Shown in pieces: positions 10,089 through 19,266 of a stretch of DNA of 64,000 bases. Position numbers and translations under genes: made by a program. The notes beneath the pieces were generated by a model. It ran no database searches and had not been told where the DNA came from. It saw only the letters and a list, made by a program, of their open reading frames with translations. The DNA comes from Allosediminivita pacifica. Lineage in GTDB: Bacteria > Pseudomonadota > Alphaproteobacteria > Rhodobacterales > Rhodobacteraceae. The first letter of the stretch is position 1. The number at the start of each line of letters is the position of its first letter. Location of the stretch: positions 52,215 to 116,214 of the forward strand of contig NZ_QBKN01000016.1 in NCBI RefSeq assembly GCF_003054175.1. The letters are read 5' to 3'.

Positions 10089-11276
10089 ATGGAGAAGCAA
10101 ATGCACTGCCGGACGCTGATCCTCGGCGCCGGGGCAGCGGGCATGATGGCTGCGGCGCATGCCGGGCCCGATGTCATTGTCATCGACCACGCAAAGCGTC
10201 CCGGCGAGAAGATCCGTATCTCGGGCGGGGGGCGCTGCAACTTTACCAACTACCGCGTTGAACCGGAACGGTTTCTCGGTTCAAACCCGCATTTTCACAA
10301 GTCAGCTCTGGCCCGGTACACGCAGTGGGATTTCCTCGATCTGGTGCAGCGCCATGGGATTGCCTGGCATGAAAAGACGCTCGGCCAGCTTTTCTGCGAC
10401 GGCAAGGCCACGCAGATCATCGAGATGCTTCAGACAGAGATGAACACGGCCGGTGCCAAACTCTGGCTCGAAACCGGCCTGACCGGCGTAAGACACGTGG
10501 ACGGGTGCTTCGTGTTGAACCTCACGTTCAACGGGGAAAACATTGAATTGACGTCGGAAAACCTGATCCTTGCGACCGGCGGAAAGTCCGTTCCCAAGAT
10601 GGGTGCGACGGGTCTGGCCTACGACATCGCGCGACAGTTTGGGCACGCCGTGACCGAGATCCGGCCGGGATTGGTCCCCTTCACCTTCGAGAAGCGCTTT
10701 GCCGATATCTCGGGGATCTCCACGAACGTGCTGGCGCGGAACGCGCGCGCTTCGTTCGAAGAGGCGCTGCTTTTCACCCACCGGGGTCTTTCGGGGCCCG
10801 CAGCGTTGCAGCTTTCGAGCTACTGGCGCGAGGGGGAGGAGATTTCGGTAAATCTTTTCCCCGGCATGGACTTCGCAGGCATTCTGCGCGCAGCGCGGCA
10901 GGATCGCGGCAGGCGCTCACTCAAGACCGAACTTGGCGCGCATCTCCCGGGTCGGCTTGTGGACTTCCTGTCTCGAGCCATGGATCTCGGCGGCAACCTC
11001 GCCGACCTTTCGGACGCGCGGATCGCGTCGTTGGCCGACGCGCTGCAACGCTGGCAGCTGAAACCGGGGGGCACCGAGGGCTACCGCACCGCCGAAGTGA
11101 CCCTCGGCGGCGTCGACACCGACGGGCTCGACTCGCGCACGATGATGTCGAAGAACCTTCCCGGCCTCTACGTAATCGGCGAAGCGGTCGATGTGACCGG
11201 GTGGCTGGGCGGCTACAACTTTCAGTGGGCGTGGTCGTCGGGTGTGGCCGCGGGCCGGGCGATCGCGGGTAGCTAG
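10089..11276 (+). CDS. NAD(P)/FAD-dependent oxidoreductase, BaiN/YhiN (HI0933) family
   Basis: A 395-residue flavoprotein with an N-terminal FAD dinucleotide motif ([13 protein letters not shown]), the family's diagnostic [12 protein letters not shown] segment near residue 45, a mid-protein [16 protein letters not shown] and a C-terminal [27 protein letters not shown]. The family has members called BaiN and aminoacetone oxidase-like, but the physiological substrate is unknown. ATG 10089 has GAGGAG upstream; a second ATG four codons later is possible. It sits between ftsW and murD on the opposite strand, and its stop shares the palindrome CTAG with the murD stop. Confidence 0.85.
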   Translation: MEKQMHCRTLILGAGAAGMMAAAHAGPDVIVIDHAKRPGEKIRISGGGRCNFTNYRVEPERFLGSNPHFHKSALARYTQWDFLDLVQRHGIAWHEKTLGQLFCDGKATQIIEMLQTEMNTAGAKLWLETGLTGVRHVDGCFVLNLTFNGENIELTSENLILATGGKSVPKMGATGLAYDIARQFGHAVTEIRPGLVPFTFEKRFADISGISTNVLARNARASFEEALLFTHRGLSGPAALQLSSYWREGEEISVNLFPGMDFAGILRAARQDRGRRSLKTELGAHLPGRLVDFLSRAMDLGGNLADLSDARIASLADALQRWQLKPGGTEGYRTAEVTLGGVDTDGLDSRTMMSKNLPGLYVIGEAVDVTGWLGGYNFQWAWSSGVAAGRAIAGS

Positions 11277-12676
11277 CGCCCGAGCGCCGCCTGGACCCGC
11301 GCGACAAAATCCTCTCCCCGTTTCTCGAAGCTGTCGTACTGGTCGAAACTTGCAGCCGCGGGGGCGAGCAGCACAACTTCGCCCGGCTCGGCCTCCGATG
11401 CGGCGCGGGCGACGGCCTGTTCCATCGTGGTGCAAGCCTCCGCCTCGATCCCCTTGAGCTGCAGCGCGAAACCTTCGGCCTCGCGCCCGATGACATAGGC
11501 CTTGGAGACGTGATCGAGCCCCTCGGCGAGACCCTCGAGGCCGCCCTCCTTCTGCAGTCCCCCGCAGATCCAGCGGATCTTCGGGAAGGCCATCAGCGCC
11601 TTCAGCGCCGCATCGACGTTGGTGGCCTTGCTGTCGTTCACGAAGGTCACGCCGCCCTTCTCACCCACGATCTGGCTGCGATGAGGCAGCCCTTCGAAGG
11701 TATGCAGGGCGCGCTCGATCTCGCGCGGACCAATGCCGAGGGTGCGGGCAACCGCGTAAGCGGCGCAGGCATTCTGATGGTTGTGGGCGCCTGGCAAGCC
11801 GCGCACTTCTCGCAGGTCGATGGCCGACATCTGGCGACCCTTGCGCCACTCGGCGAGAAATCCCTTGCGGGCGAAGACGTACCAGCCGGGCCCGGAGAGC
11901 TTGCGGCCAACCGCGATACGGATCACGCGGTCATCCGCCCTGCCCTCGGCCAGCTGACCGGCCAGCGACATGCCCTCGTATTCGTCGACGCCGATAATGG
12001 CGCGGTCCGGTCCGCCCTCGGCGAAGAGCCGGCGCTTGGCGGCGTAGTAGCCCCCCAGGCCCCCATGGCGGCCGAGGTGGTCGGGCGAGAGATTGGTGAA
12101 GACGGCGATGTCGGGTGTCAGGGCCCGGGCCAGATCGGTCTGGTAGGAGCTGAGCTCCAGCACCACTGCGCCGCCATCGCCCGGCGGGTCTATGTCGAGC
12201 ACGCCGCGGCCGATGTTGCCGGCAAGCTGGCTGTCTCGGCCGGCCTCGGTCAGGATGTGGTGGATCAGCGCCGAGGTGGTCGATTTGCCGTTGGACCCTG
12301 TGACGGCGATGACCTTGGGCGGGCTGTCGAGGTCGTCCCAGCCCTCGCCCCCGAGCGAGCGGAAGAAGAGGCCGATGTCGTTGTCGACGGGCACGCCCGC
12401 TTCCAGCGCGGCGGCCACGGCGGGGTTGGGTTTTGGATAGAGGTGCGGGATGCCCGGGCTGACGATGAGGCTGGCGACGTCCTCGAAGGCCTCGGGACGC
12501 GTGAGCTGGCGGGCGGTGAAGCCCTCGTCCTCGGCGCGCTCGCGGGCGGTGGGGTTGTCATCCCAGACCAGCACCTCGGCGCCGCCTTCGCGCAAGGCGC
12601 GCGCCGCCGAGAGGCCCGAGCGCCCCAGACCCAGAACGGCGACCGTCGCGCCTTCGAAACCCTTGACCGGAATCAT
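11273..12676 (-). CDS. murD: UDP-N-acetylmuramoyl-L-alanine--D-glutamate ligase MurD
   Basis: A 467-residue cytoplasmic Mur ligase that adds D-glutamate to UDP-MurNAc-L-Ala. Visible motifs are [10 protein letters not shown] at the N-terminus, the ATP loop [11 protein letters not shown] near residue 128, [30 protein letters not shown] and the C-terminal [20 protein letters not shown]. Length is normal. No mraY is present upstream (bioY is), so murD stands apart from ftsW-murG-murC. Its stop overlaps the stop of the convergent flavoprotein gene. Confidence 0.95.
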   Translation of the reverse strand: MIPVKGFEGATVAVLGLGRSGLSAARALREGGAEVLVWDDNPTARERAEDEGFTARQLTRPEAFEDVASLIVSPGIPHLYPKPNPAVAAALEAGVPVDNDIGLFFRSLGGEGWDDLDSPPKVIAVTGSNGKSTTSALIHHILTEAGRDSQLAGNIGRGVLDIDPPGDGGAVVLELSSYQTDLARALTPDIAVFTNLSPDHLGRHGGLGGYYAAKRRLFAEGGPDRAIIGVDEYEGMSLAGQLAEGRADDRVIRIAVGRKLSGPGWYVFARKGFLAEWRKGRQMSAIDLREVRGLPGAHNHQNACAAYAVARTLGIGPREIERALHTFEGLPHRSQIVGEKGGVTFVNDSKATNVDAALKALMAFPKIRWICGGLQKEGGLEGLAEGLDHVSKAYVIGREAEGFALQLKGIEAEACTTMEQAVARAASEAEPGEVVLLAPAAASFDQYDSFEKRGEDFVARVQAALGR

Positions 12677-12750
12677 GCCTGCTTCCCCTTGCTGCCTCGC
12701 GCGGGATCATGGCGGCTGGTGATCCGCCTGCAAGCCCCGCGCAATGAAAA

Positions 12751-12776
12751 GGGCGCGGCCCCCACAGGCCGCGCCC
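12751..12776 (-). terminator. Terminator of bioY
   Basis: GGGCGCGGCC (12751-12760) pairs with GGCCGCGCCC (12767-12776) around a 6-base loop; on the reverse strand it is followed by TTTTC. It lies 25 bases past the bioY stop. Confidence 0.85.
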
Positions 12777-12800
12777 CCGGATTGTCTGCCTGCCTGCAGT

Positions 12801-13400
12801 TCAGCCGCGGGCGCGCTCCACCAAGCGCCATGCGGCGGGCAGAAGCATGGCGGCCAGCGCCAGCTTCAGCGCGTCGCCGAGCAGGAAGTTCACCATGCCC
12901 CACTGCATGACCCAGGCCGCGCCCTTGTCGGCGAGGAAGAGCCAGGCCATCCAGGGAAGGCCGAAAGCGTAGATGACGGCGTTGGCCATCAGTAGGGCGG
13001 CGACCATGCGGGTCACGCTGCGGTCCCAGCCGCGGCGGGCGAGGAAGCCCATGAGGGCGGCGGCGGCGGCGAAGCCCACGAGGTAGCCGCCGGTGGGGCC
13101 GGCCATGTAGGCGAGGCCCGCGCTGTCGCCGGTGAAGACCTGCACGCCGGCGGCGCCGAGGGCGAGGTAGCCCAGCAGGGTCACGAGGCCGAGACGGGCG
13201 CCGTAGGCGGCGCCGAGGGCCAGCACGGCGAAGGTCTGCATGGTGACCGGCACCGGCCACATGGGCACGCGGACCTGCGCGGCGGCAGCCATGAAGCCGA
13301 TACCGAGCACGACCAGAAGGGCCTGCTTGGCGCGCAGGCCGGCGCCTTCGGTTGCGCCGAAGCTGTCGGCGAGCACGTTTCTTTGGATCGCGAGGCTCAT
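12801..13400 (-). CDS. bioY: Biotin transporter BioY (ECF S-component)
   Basis: A 199-residue integral membrane protein with about six hydrophobic helices and the BioY signatures VPMWPVPVTMQTFAVL, GAAYGARLGLVTLLGYLALGAAG and the GPTGGYLVGF stretch. BioY binds and imports biotin, alone or with an ECF ATPase/transmembrane partner. No bioM/bioN is adjacent, so it may be a solitary importer or share an energising module elsewhere. A terminator follows. The upstream 380-base gap carries a palindrome-flanked 90-bp repeat (13511-13600). Confidence 0.92.
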   Translation of the reverse strand: MSLAIQRNVLADSFGATEGAGLRAKQALLVVLGIGFMAAAAQVRVPMWPVPVTMQTFAVLALGAAYGARLGLVTLLGYLALGAAGVQVFTGDSAGLAYMAGPTGGYLVGFAAAAALMGFLARRGWDRSVTRMVAALLMANAVIYAFGLPWMAWLFLADKGAAWVMQWGMVNFLLGDALKLALAAMLLPAAWRLVERARG

Positions 13401-13510
13401 GGGCCGTCCCCTCCTGTCAAATCTCTGTTGCCTCGGTTGTGCCGCATGGCGGCGAAACGCGCAAGAGAGAGCGGACGGAACGGGGTGGTGCGGCGCGGGA
13501 CATTCGGGGT

Positions 13511-13600
13511 GTCCCGTGCCGGGACATCTTTGCGCCCATGGAATTTCAATGGGTTAGTTAGACGAATTAACCATTCGTCAGGAATGTCCCGGGCCGGGAC
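13511..13600. repeat. 90-bp palindrome-flanked repeat, copy A
   Basis: GTCCCGTGCCGGGAC (13511-13525) and GTCCCGGGCCGGGAC (13586-13600) flank a spacer that contains TTAG-N9-TTAACC (from 13554). The copy at 22877-22966 has the same overall length, with the TTAG 43 bases and the second palindrome 75 bases after the first start in both. Both copies lie upstream of a reverse-strand gene (bioY here) in a gene-free gap. The rest of 13401-13780 holds the 27-nt repeat (13643-13669) and the pntB terminator. Confidence 0.7.
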
Positions 13601-13642
13601 AAGATCGGGGGCGCTGCCCCCGCCGCGGCAGAGCCGCGTCTC

Positions 13643-13669
13643 CCCCGGGAAATTTGGACCAAGAAGAAG
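13643..13669 (+). repeat. 27-nt dispersed repeat, copy 2
   Basis: Begins CCCCGGGAAATTTGG and ends CCAAGAAGAAG; 23 of 27 bases agree by eye with the copy at 39853-39879. It lies in the bioY-pntB gap, 111 bases beyond the pntB stop. Confidence 0.6.
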
Positions 13670-13728
13670 CGGCGGAGGGGTGCGTTCGGCTGTGGGCAGC
13701 GATGCGACCCGGGGGCGGCAAGCAAAAA

Positions 13729-13752
13729 GGCCGGCCCCACGAAGGGCCGGCC
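13729..13752 (-). terminator. Terminator of pntAB
   Basis: GGCCGGCCC (13729-13737) pairs with GGGCCGGCC (13744-13752) and on the reverse strand is followed by TTTTT, 29 bases past the pntB stop. Confidence 0.85.
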
Positions 13753-13780
13753 CGGTGTTTCGATCCGTGCTTTGGCGCGA

Positions 13781-15214
13781 TCAGTCGATGCGCGTCAGCA
13801 GGTCGCCGATGCTCTGCTTGGCATCGCCGTAGTACATCCGCGTGTTGTCCTTGAAGAACAGCGGGTTCTCGATGCCCGAGTAGCCGGTGCCCGCGCCGCG
13901 TTTGCAGACGAAGACGGTCTTGGCCTTCCAGACCTCGAGCACCGGCATGCCGGCGATGGGGCTGTTGGGATCGTCCTGGGCGGCGGGGTTCACGATGTCG
14001 TTCGAGCCGATCACGATGACCACGTCGGTGTCGGGGAAGTCGTCGTTGATCTCTTCCATCTCGAGCACGATGTCGTAGGGCACCTTGGCCTCGGCCAGCA
14101 GCACGTTCATGTGCCCGGGCAGACGGCCCGCCACGGGGTGGATGGCGAAGCGCACCTCCTTGCCCTTGGCGCGCAGCTTGCGCGTGAGCTCGGCCACGTT
14201 GGTCTGCGCCTGCGCCACGGCCATGCCGTAGCCCGGGACGATGACCACGCTGTCGGCCTCGTCCAGTGCGCCGGCGACGGAGTCGGCGTCGGTCGAGACC
14301 ATCTCGCCTTCGACCTCCTGCGCCGGGCCCGCCGAGCCACCGAAGCCGCCGAGGATCACCGAGATGAACGAGCGGTTCATGGCCTTGCACATGATGTAGG
14401 ACAGGATGGCGCCCGAGGAGCCCACCAGTGCGCCCACCACGATGAGCAGGTCATTGGAGAGCGAGAAGCCGATGGCCGCCGCCGCCCAGCCCGAGTAGCT
14501 GTTCAGCATGGAGACCACGACCGGCATGTCGGCGCCGCCGATGCCCATGATGAGGTGGTAGCCGATGAAGAGCGCGCAGAGCGTCATCAGGAAGAGCGGG
14601 AAGAAGCCGCCCGAGCCGAAGTACCAGAACAGGCACAGCACCGAGATCACCGCCGCGGCGATGTTGAGCATGTGCCCGCCCGGCAGCTTCGTGGCGGCCG
14701 AGGAGACCTTGCCGGCGAGCTTGCCGTAGGCCACGACCGAGCCGGTGAAGGTGACGGCCCCGATGAAGATGCCGAGGAAGAGCTCGACCTTCAGGATGTT
14801 GAGCTCGACCTGCGACTTGTGCGCGACGAGTTCGGCGAAGGTGCCGACCACGTCCGCACCCGCGGCCTGCGCCTCGGCCACGGCGCCCATGGTGAAGTGG
14901 GCGTTGTAGCCGACGAAGACCGCCGCGAGGCCGACCAGCGAGTGCATGGCCGCCACGAGCTGCGGCATCTCGGTCATCTCGACCTTCTTGGCGACGTAGA
15001 CGCCGATGCCGCCGCCCGCCGCGATCAGCACGACCGAGAGCAGCCAGAGGCCCGAGCCCGGCCCGATGAGCGTGGCGAGGACCGCGAGGCCCATGCCGAC
15101 AATGCCGTACCAGACGGCACGTTTGGCGCTTTCCTGTCCCGAAAGCCCGCCGAGCGACAGGATGAAGAGGACAGCCGCGACCACATAGGCCGCCGTGGTG
15201 AATCCGAATTCCAT
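13781..15214 (-). CDS. pntB: NAD(P) transhydrogenase beta subunit PntB
   Basis: A 477-residue subunit of the proton-translocating transhydrogenase that drives NADPH formation from NADH with the proton-motive force. The N-terminal 270 residues are a series of membrane helices; the C-terminal part is the NADP(H)-binding domain III, with [50 protein letters not shown] and the terminal [19 protein letters not shown] region. It follows pntA by 15 bases in the same operon and ends in a strong terminator. Confidence 0.95.
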   Translation of the reverse strand: MEFGFTTAAYVVAAVLFILSLGGLSGQESAKRAVWYGIVGMGLAVLATLIGPGSGLWLLSVVLIAAGGGIGVYVAKKVEMTEMPQLVAAMHSLVGLAAVFVGYNAHFTMGAVAEAQAAGADVVGTFAELVAHKSQVELNILKVELFLGIFIGAVTFTGSVVAYGKLAGKVSSAATKLPGGHMLNIAAAVISVLCLFWYFGSGGFFPLFLMTLCALFIGYHLIMGIGGADMPVVVSMLNSYSGWAAAAIGFSLSNDLLIVVGALVGSSGAILSYIMCKAMNRSFISVILGGFGGSAGPAQEVEGEMVSTDADSVAGALDEADSVVIVPGYGMAVAQAQTNVAELTRKLRAKGKEVRFAIHPVAGRLPGHMNVLLAEAKVPYDIVLEMEEINDDFPDTDVVIVIGSNDIVNPAAQDDPNSPIAGMPVLEVWKAKTVFVCKRGAGTGYSGIENPLFFKDNTRMYYGDAKQSIGDLLTRID

Positions 15215-15229
15215 GGTTTCTGTCCCCCC

Positions 15230-16804
15230 TTACGACTTCTGGAACATGGCGAGCATGCGCCGCGTGACGAGGAAGCCGCCGAAGATGTTGATCCCGGTCA
15301 TGAAGACCGAGAGCGCCGCCAGCAGCACCACGAGGAAGCTGCCCGAGCCGATCTGCATGAGCGCGCCGAGGATGATGATCGACGAGATCGCGTTCGTGAC
15401 GGCCATGAGCGGCGTGTGCAGCGAGTGGCTGACGTTCCAGATGACCTGGAAGCCGACGAAGACCGAGAGCACGAAGACGATGAAGTGCTGCATGAAGGAG
15501 GCCGGTGCCACGAGGCCCACGGCCAGCAGGAGAACGGCGCCCACGGCGAGAAGCGTGACCTGCTGCTTGGTCTGCTGCTTGAAGGCGGCCACTTCCTGCG
15601 CGCGCTTCTCTTCCGGCGTCAGCTCCTTTTCCTTGGGCTTGGGCTTTTGCGCCGCGATGGCCTTGGTCTTGGGCGGCGGCGGCGGGAAGGTCACTTCCTT
15701 CTCGTGCGCGATGGTGGCGCCGCGAATGACGTCGTCTTCCATGTTGTGGTCGACCTTGCCGTCCTTCTCGGGCGTCAGGTCGGTCATCAGGTGACGGATG
15801 TTGGTGGCGTAGAGGCTCGAGGCCTGGGTGGCCATGCGCGAGGGGAAGTCGGTGTAGCCGATGATGGTCACGCCGTTATCGGTGACGATCTTGTCGTCCT
15901 TCACCGTCATCTTGCAGTTGCCGCCGCGTTCGGCCGCGAGGTCGACGATGACGCTGCCGCGCTTCATCGCCTTGACCATGTCCTCGGTCCAGAGCTCGGG
16001 CGCCTCGCGGTTGGGGATCAGCGCCGTGGTGATGACGATGTCCATTTCCGGCGCGAGTTCGCGGAACTTGGCGAGCTGGGCTTCGCGGAATTCCGGGGAG
16101 GAGGGCTTGGCGTAGCCGCCCGATTCAGAGCCGTCGGTCTGCTCTTCCTCGAAGTCGAGGTAGACGAACTCGGCGCCCATGCTTTCGACCTGTTCGGCCA
16201 CTTCGGGGCGCACGTCGAAGGCATAGGTGATGGCGCCGAGACTGGTGGAGGTGCCGATGGCGGCGAGGCCCGCGACACCGGCGCCGACGACGAGCACCTT
16301 GGCCGGGGGCACCTTGCCCGCGGCGGTCACCTGGCCGGTGAAGAAGCGGCCGAAGTTGTTGCCCGCCTCGATCACCGCGCGGTAGCCGGCGATGTTGGCC
16401 ATCGAGCTGAGCGCGTCCATCTTCTGGGCGCGGCTGATCCGCGGGATCATGTCCATGGCTATGACGCTGGCGCCCTTGGAGGCGGCGAGCTTCATCAACT
16501 CTTCATTGGAGCCGGGATAGAAGTGCGAGATCAGCGTCTTGGTCTCGTCAAGATAGCCGAGCTCGTCCTCCGTGGGCGGCCGGACCTTGGCGATGATGTC
16601 GGACCCGGCCCAGAGCGCGTCTGCGCTCTCGACGATCTCGACCCCGGCTTCCTCGTAGGCGCTGTCGGCGAAGCCCGCGGCCTTGCCGGCGTTGGTCTCG
16701 ATTGCGCAGTCGTAGCCCAGCTTTTGAAGCTGCCGCGCGGAGTCCGGGGTCATGGCGACCCGCGCCTCCCCGGGCAGGATCTCTTTCGGCGTGCCTATCT
16801 TCAC
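15230..16804 (-). CDS. pntA: NAD(P) transhydrogenase alpha subunit PntA
   Basis: A 524-residue subunit with the NAD(H)-binding domain I (KIGTPKEILPGEARVAMTP start, KVLVVGAGVAGLAAIG dinucleotide motif, IIGYTDFPSRMATQAS) followed by a proline/lysine-rich linker near residue 380 and four C-terminal membrane helices, so this is the two-subunit E. coli-type enzyme. I start at the GTG at 16802-16804, where AAAGGGGGGA lies just upstream and the family N-terminus aligns; an in-frame GTG six codons upstream is the alternative. Co-transcribed with pntB. Confidence 0.93.
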   Translation of the reverse strand: MKIGTPKEILPGEARVAMTPDSARQLQKLGYDCAIETNAGKAAGFADSAYEEAGVEIVESADALWAGSDIIAKVRPPTEDELGYLDETKTLISHFYPGSNEELMKLAASKGASVIAMDMIPRISRAQKMDALSSMANIAGYRAVIEAGNNFGRFFTGQVTAAGKVPPAKVLVVGAGVAGLAAIGTSTSLGAITYAFDVRPEVAEQVESMGAEFVYLDFEEEQTDGSESGGYAKPSSPEFREAQLAKFRELAPEMDIVITTALIPNREAPELWTEDMVKAMKRGSVIVDLAAERGGNCKMTVKDDKIVTDNGVTIIGYTDFPSRMATQASSLYATNIRHLMTDLTPEKDGKVDHNMEDDVIRGATIAHEKEVTFPPPPPKTKAIAAQKPKPKEKELTPEEKRAQEVAAFKQQTKQQVTLLAVGAVLLLAVGLVAPASFMQHFIVFVLSVFVGFQVIWNVSHSLHTPLMAVTNAISSIIILGALMQIGSGSFLVVLLAALSVFMTGINIFGGFLVTRRMLAMFQKS

Positions 16805-16921
16805 GTGCGTCCCCCCTTTCACAAGGATGCCCCCAAGGCGCGGGGGCTTCTGGAAATGTCTAGAAGTCTGACCTGTTCCTCACAAGTCCGGCCCGGAGAC
16901 ACAACCTCAGATTGGCGTATC

Positions 16922-17374
16922 TCAAAGCCACCTTCGCGTTTGTTGCGCATATCGCGCGAAATCTGCCCGGAACTTGCGTCGCATGACGTTCTCTTCCGGG
17001 ACGATGAAACGTCGTTCTAGCACCCATACGAATAGAGGCACCAGCGGAAGGGCAAGCACGGCATCCCAGTAGAGGATGAGACCGGCCAGAATCATGGCGT
17101 CTCCGAGGTAGATGGGGTTGCGCGTGCGTGTGAAGATGCCGGTGGTGACCATGCGCTCGGGCGCCTCGTGCGGAATGACCGTGGTGCGGTGGCGGCGCAT
17201 TTCGGTGATGGCCAGCGCCGCCAGGACAATGCCCCCGCCGACGAGCAGGCCGCCCAGAAGATCCGCCCAGACCGGGCCGAAGCTCAGGCCTGCGGGAAGG
17301 AAGCGCACCTGCAGGCGCGCGAGCGCGAGCGCCCCCAGCAGCCAGACCGGCGGCATGTCGACCCATTTGATCAT
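16922..17374 (-). CDS. Isoprenylcysteine carboxyl methyltransferase-like membrane protein
   Basis: A 150-residue protein with three or four hydrophobic helices and the ICMT/phospholipid-methyltransferase C-terminal pattern: TTGIFTRTRNPIYLGDAMILAG, then RRFIVPEENVMRRKFRADFARYAQQTRRWL, where the GxxxxxRxPxY and EE elements contact S-adenosylmethionine. Bacterial members are presumed to methylate lipids or small membrane substrates; the target here is unknown. ATG 17372-17374 has AAGGGG upstream; an upstream extension of the frame has no similarity. Divergent from kynU. Confidence 0.75.
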   Translation of the reverse strand: MIKWVDMPPVWLLGALALARLQVRFLPAGLSFGPVWADLLGGLLVGGGIVLAALAITEMRRHRTTVIPHEAPERMVTTGIFTRTRNPIYLGDAMILAGLILYWDAVLALPLVPLFVWVLERRFIVPEENVMRRKFRADFARYAQQTRRWL

Positions 17375-17510
17375 CTTGTTCCCCTTTGCTTTCGCGCCGA
17401 CCTTCGGGCGCGGCAGGGCGGATGCCAAGGGGGCCGGCGGTCGCAGCGCTTGACCGGGCGCGCACGAGGGGGTTTGACCTTTTCTGCAGCATTGACGCCG
17501 GAGGACCGCC

Positions 17511-18701
17511 TTGACCGATTTCACCTGGACCCGCAGCCAGTTCGACCTGCCCGAGGGGGTGGTCTATCTCGATGGCAATTCGCTGGGCCCGCTGCCCAGG
17601 GCGGTGCCGGGCCGGATGGAGGCCGCGCAGCGAGAGTGGGCCACGCAGCTTATCGGCGGCTGGAACGAAGCCGGCTGGATGGAGATGCCGCGGCGGCTGG
17701 GGGATCGCGTCGGACGGCTGATCGGGGCCGAGCCCGGCCATACGGTGATCGGCGATACGCTCTCTATCAAGGTCTTTCAGGCGCTGGCGGCGGCGCTGCG
17801 GCTGCGGCCGGACAGACGGATTATCCTGAGCGATTCCGGTAACTTCCCCAGCGATCTTTACATGGCCGAGGGACTGGTGAAGCTGCTGGGGTGCGACTAC
17901 GAGCTGCGGCTGGTGGCGCCGGAGGCGGTCGAGGGGGCGATCACCGAGGAGGTTGCCGTGACCCTGATCACCGAGGTGGACTATCGCACCGGACGGCGGC
18001 ACGACATGGCGCGGCTGACCGCGAAAGCACATGAAGTTGGCGCGCTAAGTATTTGGGATCTTGCGCATTCCGCTGGAGCCTTCCCGATCGGCGTAACCAA
18101 GGGCGGCGCGGATTTCGCCGTCGGCTGCACCTACAAGTACCTCAACGCCGGTCCCGGCGGGCCGGCCTTCATCTACGTGGCGCCCGAACATGCGCAGGTG
18201 GCCGAACCGGCGCTGGCGGGCTGGCTGGGTCACGACGCGCCTTTTGCCTTCGAACAGGGCTACCGGCCCGGCAAGGGCATCGAGCGGATGCGGGTCGGCA
18301 CGCCCCCTGTCCTGCAGATGGCCGCGCTCGACGCCGCGCTGGACGTCTGGGACGGTGTCGATCTCGACGATTTGCGCGCCCGCTCACTGGAGCTGGAGGA
18401 CCGCTTCATCGCGAAGGTCGAGGCAAGCTGCCCCGGTCTCGACCTCGCCACCCCGCGTGATCACGCCGAGCGGGGCAGCCAGGTCTCGTTCCGGCACCCG
18501 GAGGGCTATGCCATCATGCAGGCGCTGATTGCCGAGGGTGTCGTGGGCGATTTTCGCGCGCCGGACATCCTGCGTTTCGGGATCACGCCGCTTTACCTTG
18601 GCGAGGCCGAGATTGATGCCGCGGTCGAGGTGCTGGCCCGGATCCTGCGCGACGCCCTTTGGGACAGGGAGCCGTACCGCACCCGAAAGGCCGTCACCTG
18701 A
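17511..18701 (+). CDS. kynU: Kynureninase
   Basis: A 396-residue PLP-dependent hydrolase that cleaves L-kynurenine to anthranilate and alanine in tryptophan breakdown. It begins VVYLDGNSLGPLPR, contains SDSGNFPSDLYM, the cofactor aspartate in IWDLAHSAGAFPI (near residue 183) and the PLP lysine in TYKYLN (Lys209). C-terminal DFRAPDILRFGITPLYLG is typical. The start is TTG at 17511 with GGAGG six bases upstream. Neither kynA nor kynB is adjacent, so the rest of the pathway must be elsewhere. Confidence 0.93.
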   Translation: MTDFTWTRSQFDLPEGVVYLDGNSLGPLPRAVPGRMEAAQREWATQLIGGWNEAGWMEMPRRLGDRVGRLIGAEPGHTVIGDTLSIKVFQALAAALRLRPDRRIILSDSGNFPSDLYMAEGLVKLLGCDYELRLVAPEAVEGAITEEVAVTLITEVDYRTGRRHDMARLTAKAHEVGALSIWDLAHSAGAFPIGVTKGGADFAVGCTYKYLNAGPGGPAFIYVAPEHAQVAEPALAGWLGHDAPFAFEQGYRPGKGIERMRVGTPPVLQMAALDAALDVWDGVDLDDLRARSLELEDRFIAKVEASCPGLDLATPRDHAERGSQVSFRHPEGYAIMQALIAEGVVGDFRAPDILRFGITPLYLGEAEIDAAVEVLARILRDALWDREPYRTRKAVT

Positions 18702-18801
18702 CCTGCGCGCGGCGGAAATCCCGCCGCCGCCAAGGCCACGCTTGACCTGCCTCCGCGCCACGGCATCATTCGCCTGAGCTGGCGCGCGAAGGGAGACCCG
18801 C

Positions 18802-19263
18802 ATGGCCCACACTCTGACCGTCAACGGCACCTCTCATCAGGTCGATCTTCCGGCGGAGGTGCCGCTTCTGTGGGTGCTGCGCGACGCGCTGAACCTGACC
18901 GGCACGAAGTACGGCTGCGGCGTGGCCGCCTGCGGGGCCTGCACCGTGCAGATCGGCGGCGAAGCGGTGCGGTCCTGCCAGGTGGCGCTTGCCGATGTCT
19001 GGGACGAGGTCACCACCATCGAAGGCCTCGGGACGCCCGAGGCGCTGCACCGGCTGCAGCAGGCCTGGATCGACCACCAGGTGGCGCAATGCGGCTACTG
19101 CCAGTCCGGACAGATCATGCAGGCTGCGGCGCTGCTGGCGCAGGTGCCGTCCCCCACCGATGCGGAAATCGACGATGCCATGGCGGGCAATCTCTGCCGC
19201 TGCGGCACCTACCCGCGCATCCGGGCCGCGATCCGCGCCGCGGCGCAGACGCAGGAGGGCTGA
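18802..19263 (+). CDS. Molybdenum hydroxylase small subunit, [2Fe-2S] (IorA-like)
   Basis: A 153-residue electron-transfer subunit of the xanthine oxidase family. It binds two [2Fe-2S] clusters: the plant-ferredoxin-type site with Cys39, Cys44, Cys47 and Cys59 ([14 protein letters not shown]) and the second site with Cys97, Cys100, Cys132 and Cys134 ([15 protein letters not shown]). It passes electrons from the molybdopterin subunit encoded 3 bases downstream. The pairing with a Tat-bearing large subunit and no FAD subunit is the isoquinoline 1-oxidoreductase/aldehyde dehydrogenase arrangement. Substrate is unknown. Confidence 0.88.
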   Translation: MAHTLTVNGTSHQVDLPAEVPLLWVLRDALNLTGTKYGCGVAACGACTVQIGGEAVRSCQVALADVWDEVTTIEGLGTPEALHRLQQAWIDHQVAQCGYCQSGQIMQAAALLAQVPSPTDAEIDDAMAGNLCRCGTYPRIRAAIRAAAQTQEG

Positions 19264-19266
19264 GCA

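Noticed and set aside
13554..13570. TTAG-N9-TTAA as a CtrA box
   Set aside because: The CtrA full site needs TTAA-N7-TTAA; both copies of this repeat have a 9-base spacer and TTAG.
13772..17020. 1082-codon open frame on the forward strand opposite pntA and pntB
   Set aside because: It is an antisense shadow of two well-conserved genes, made possible by high third-position GC; composition is rich in Gly, Val, Asp, His and Arg with no domain.
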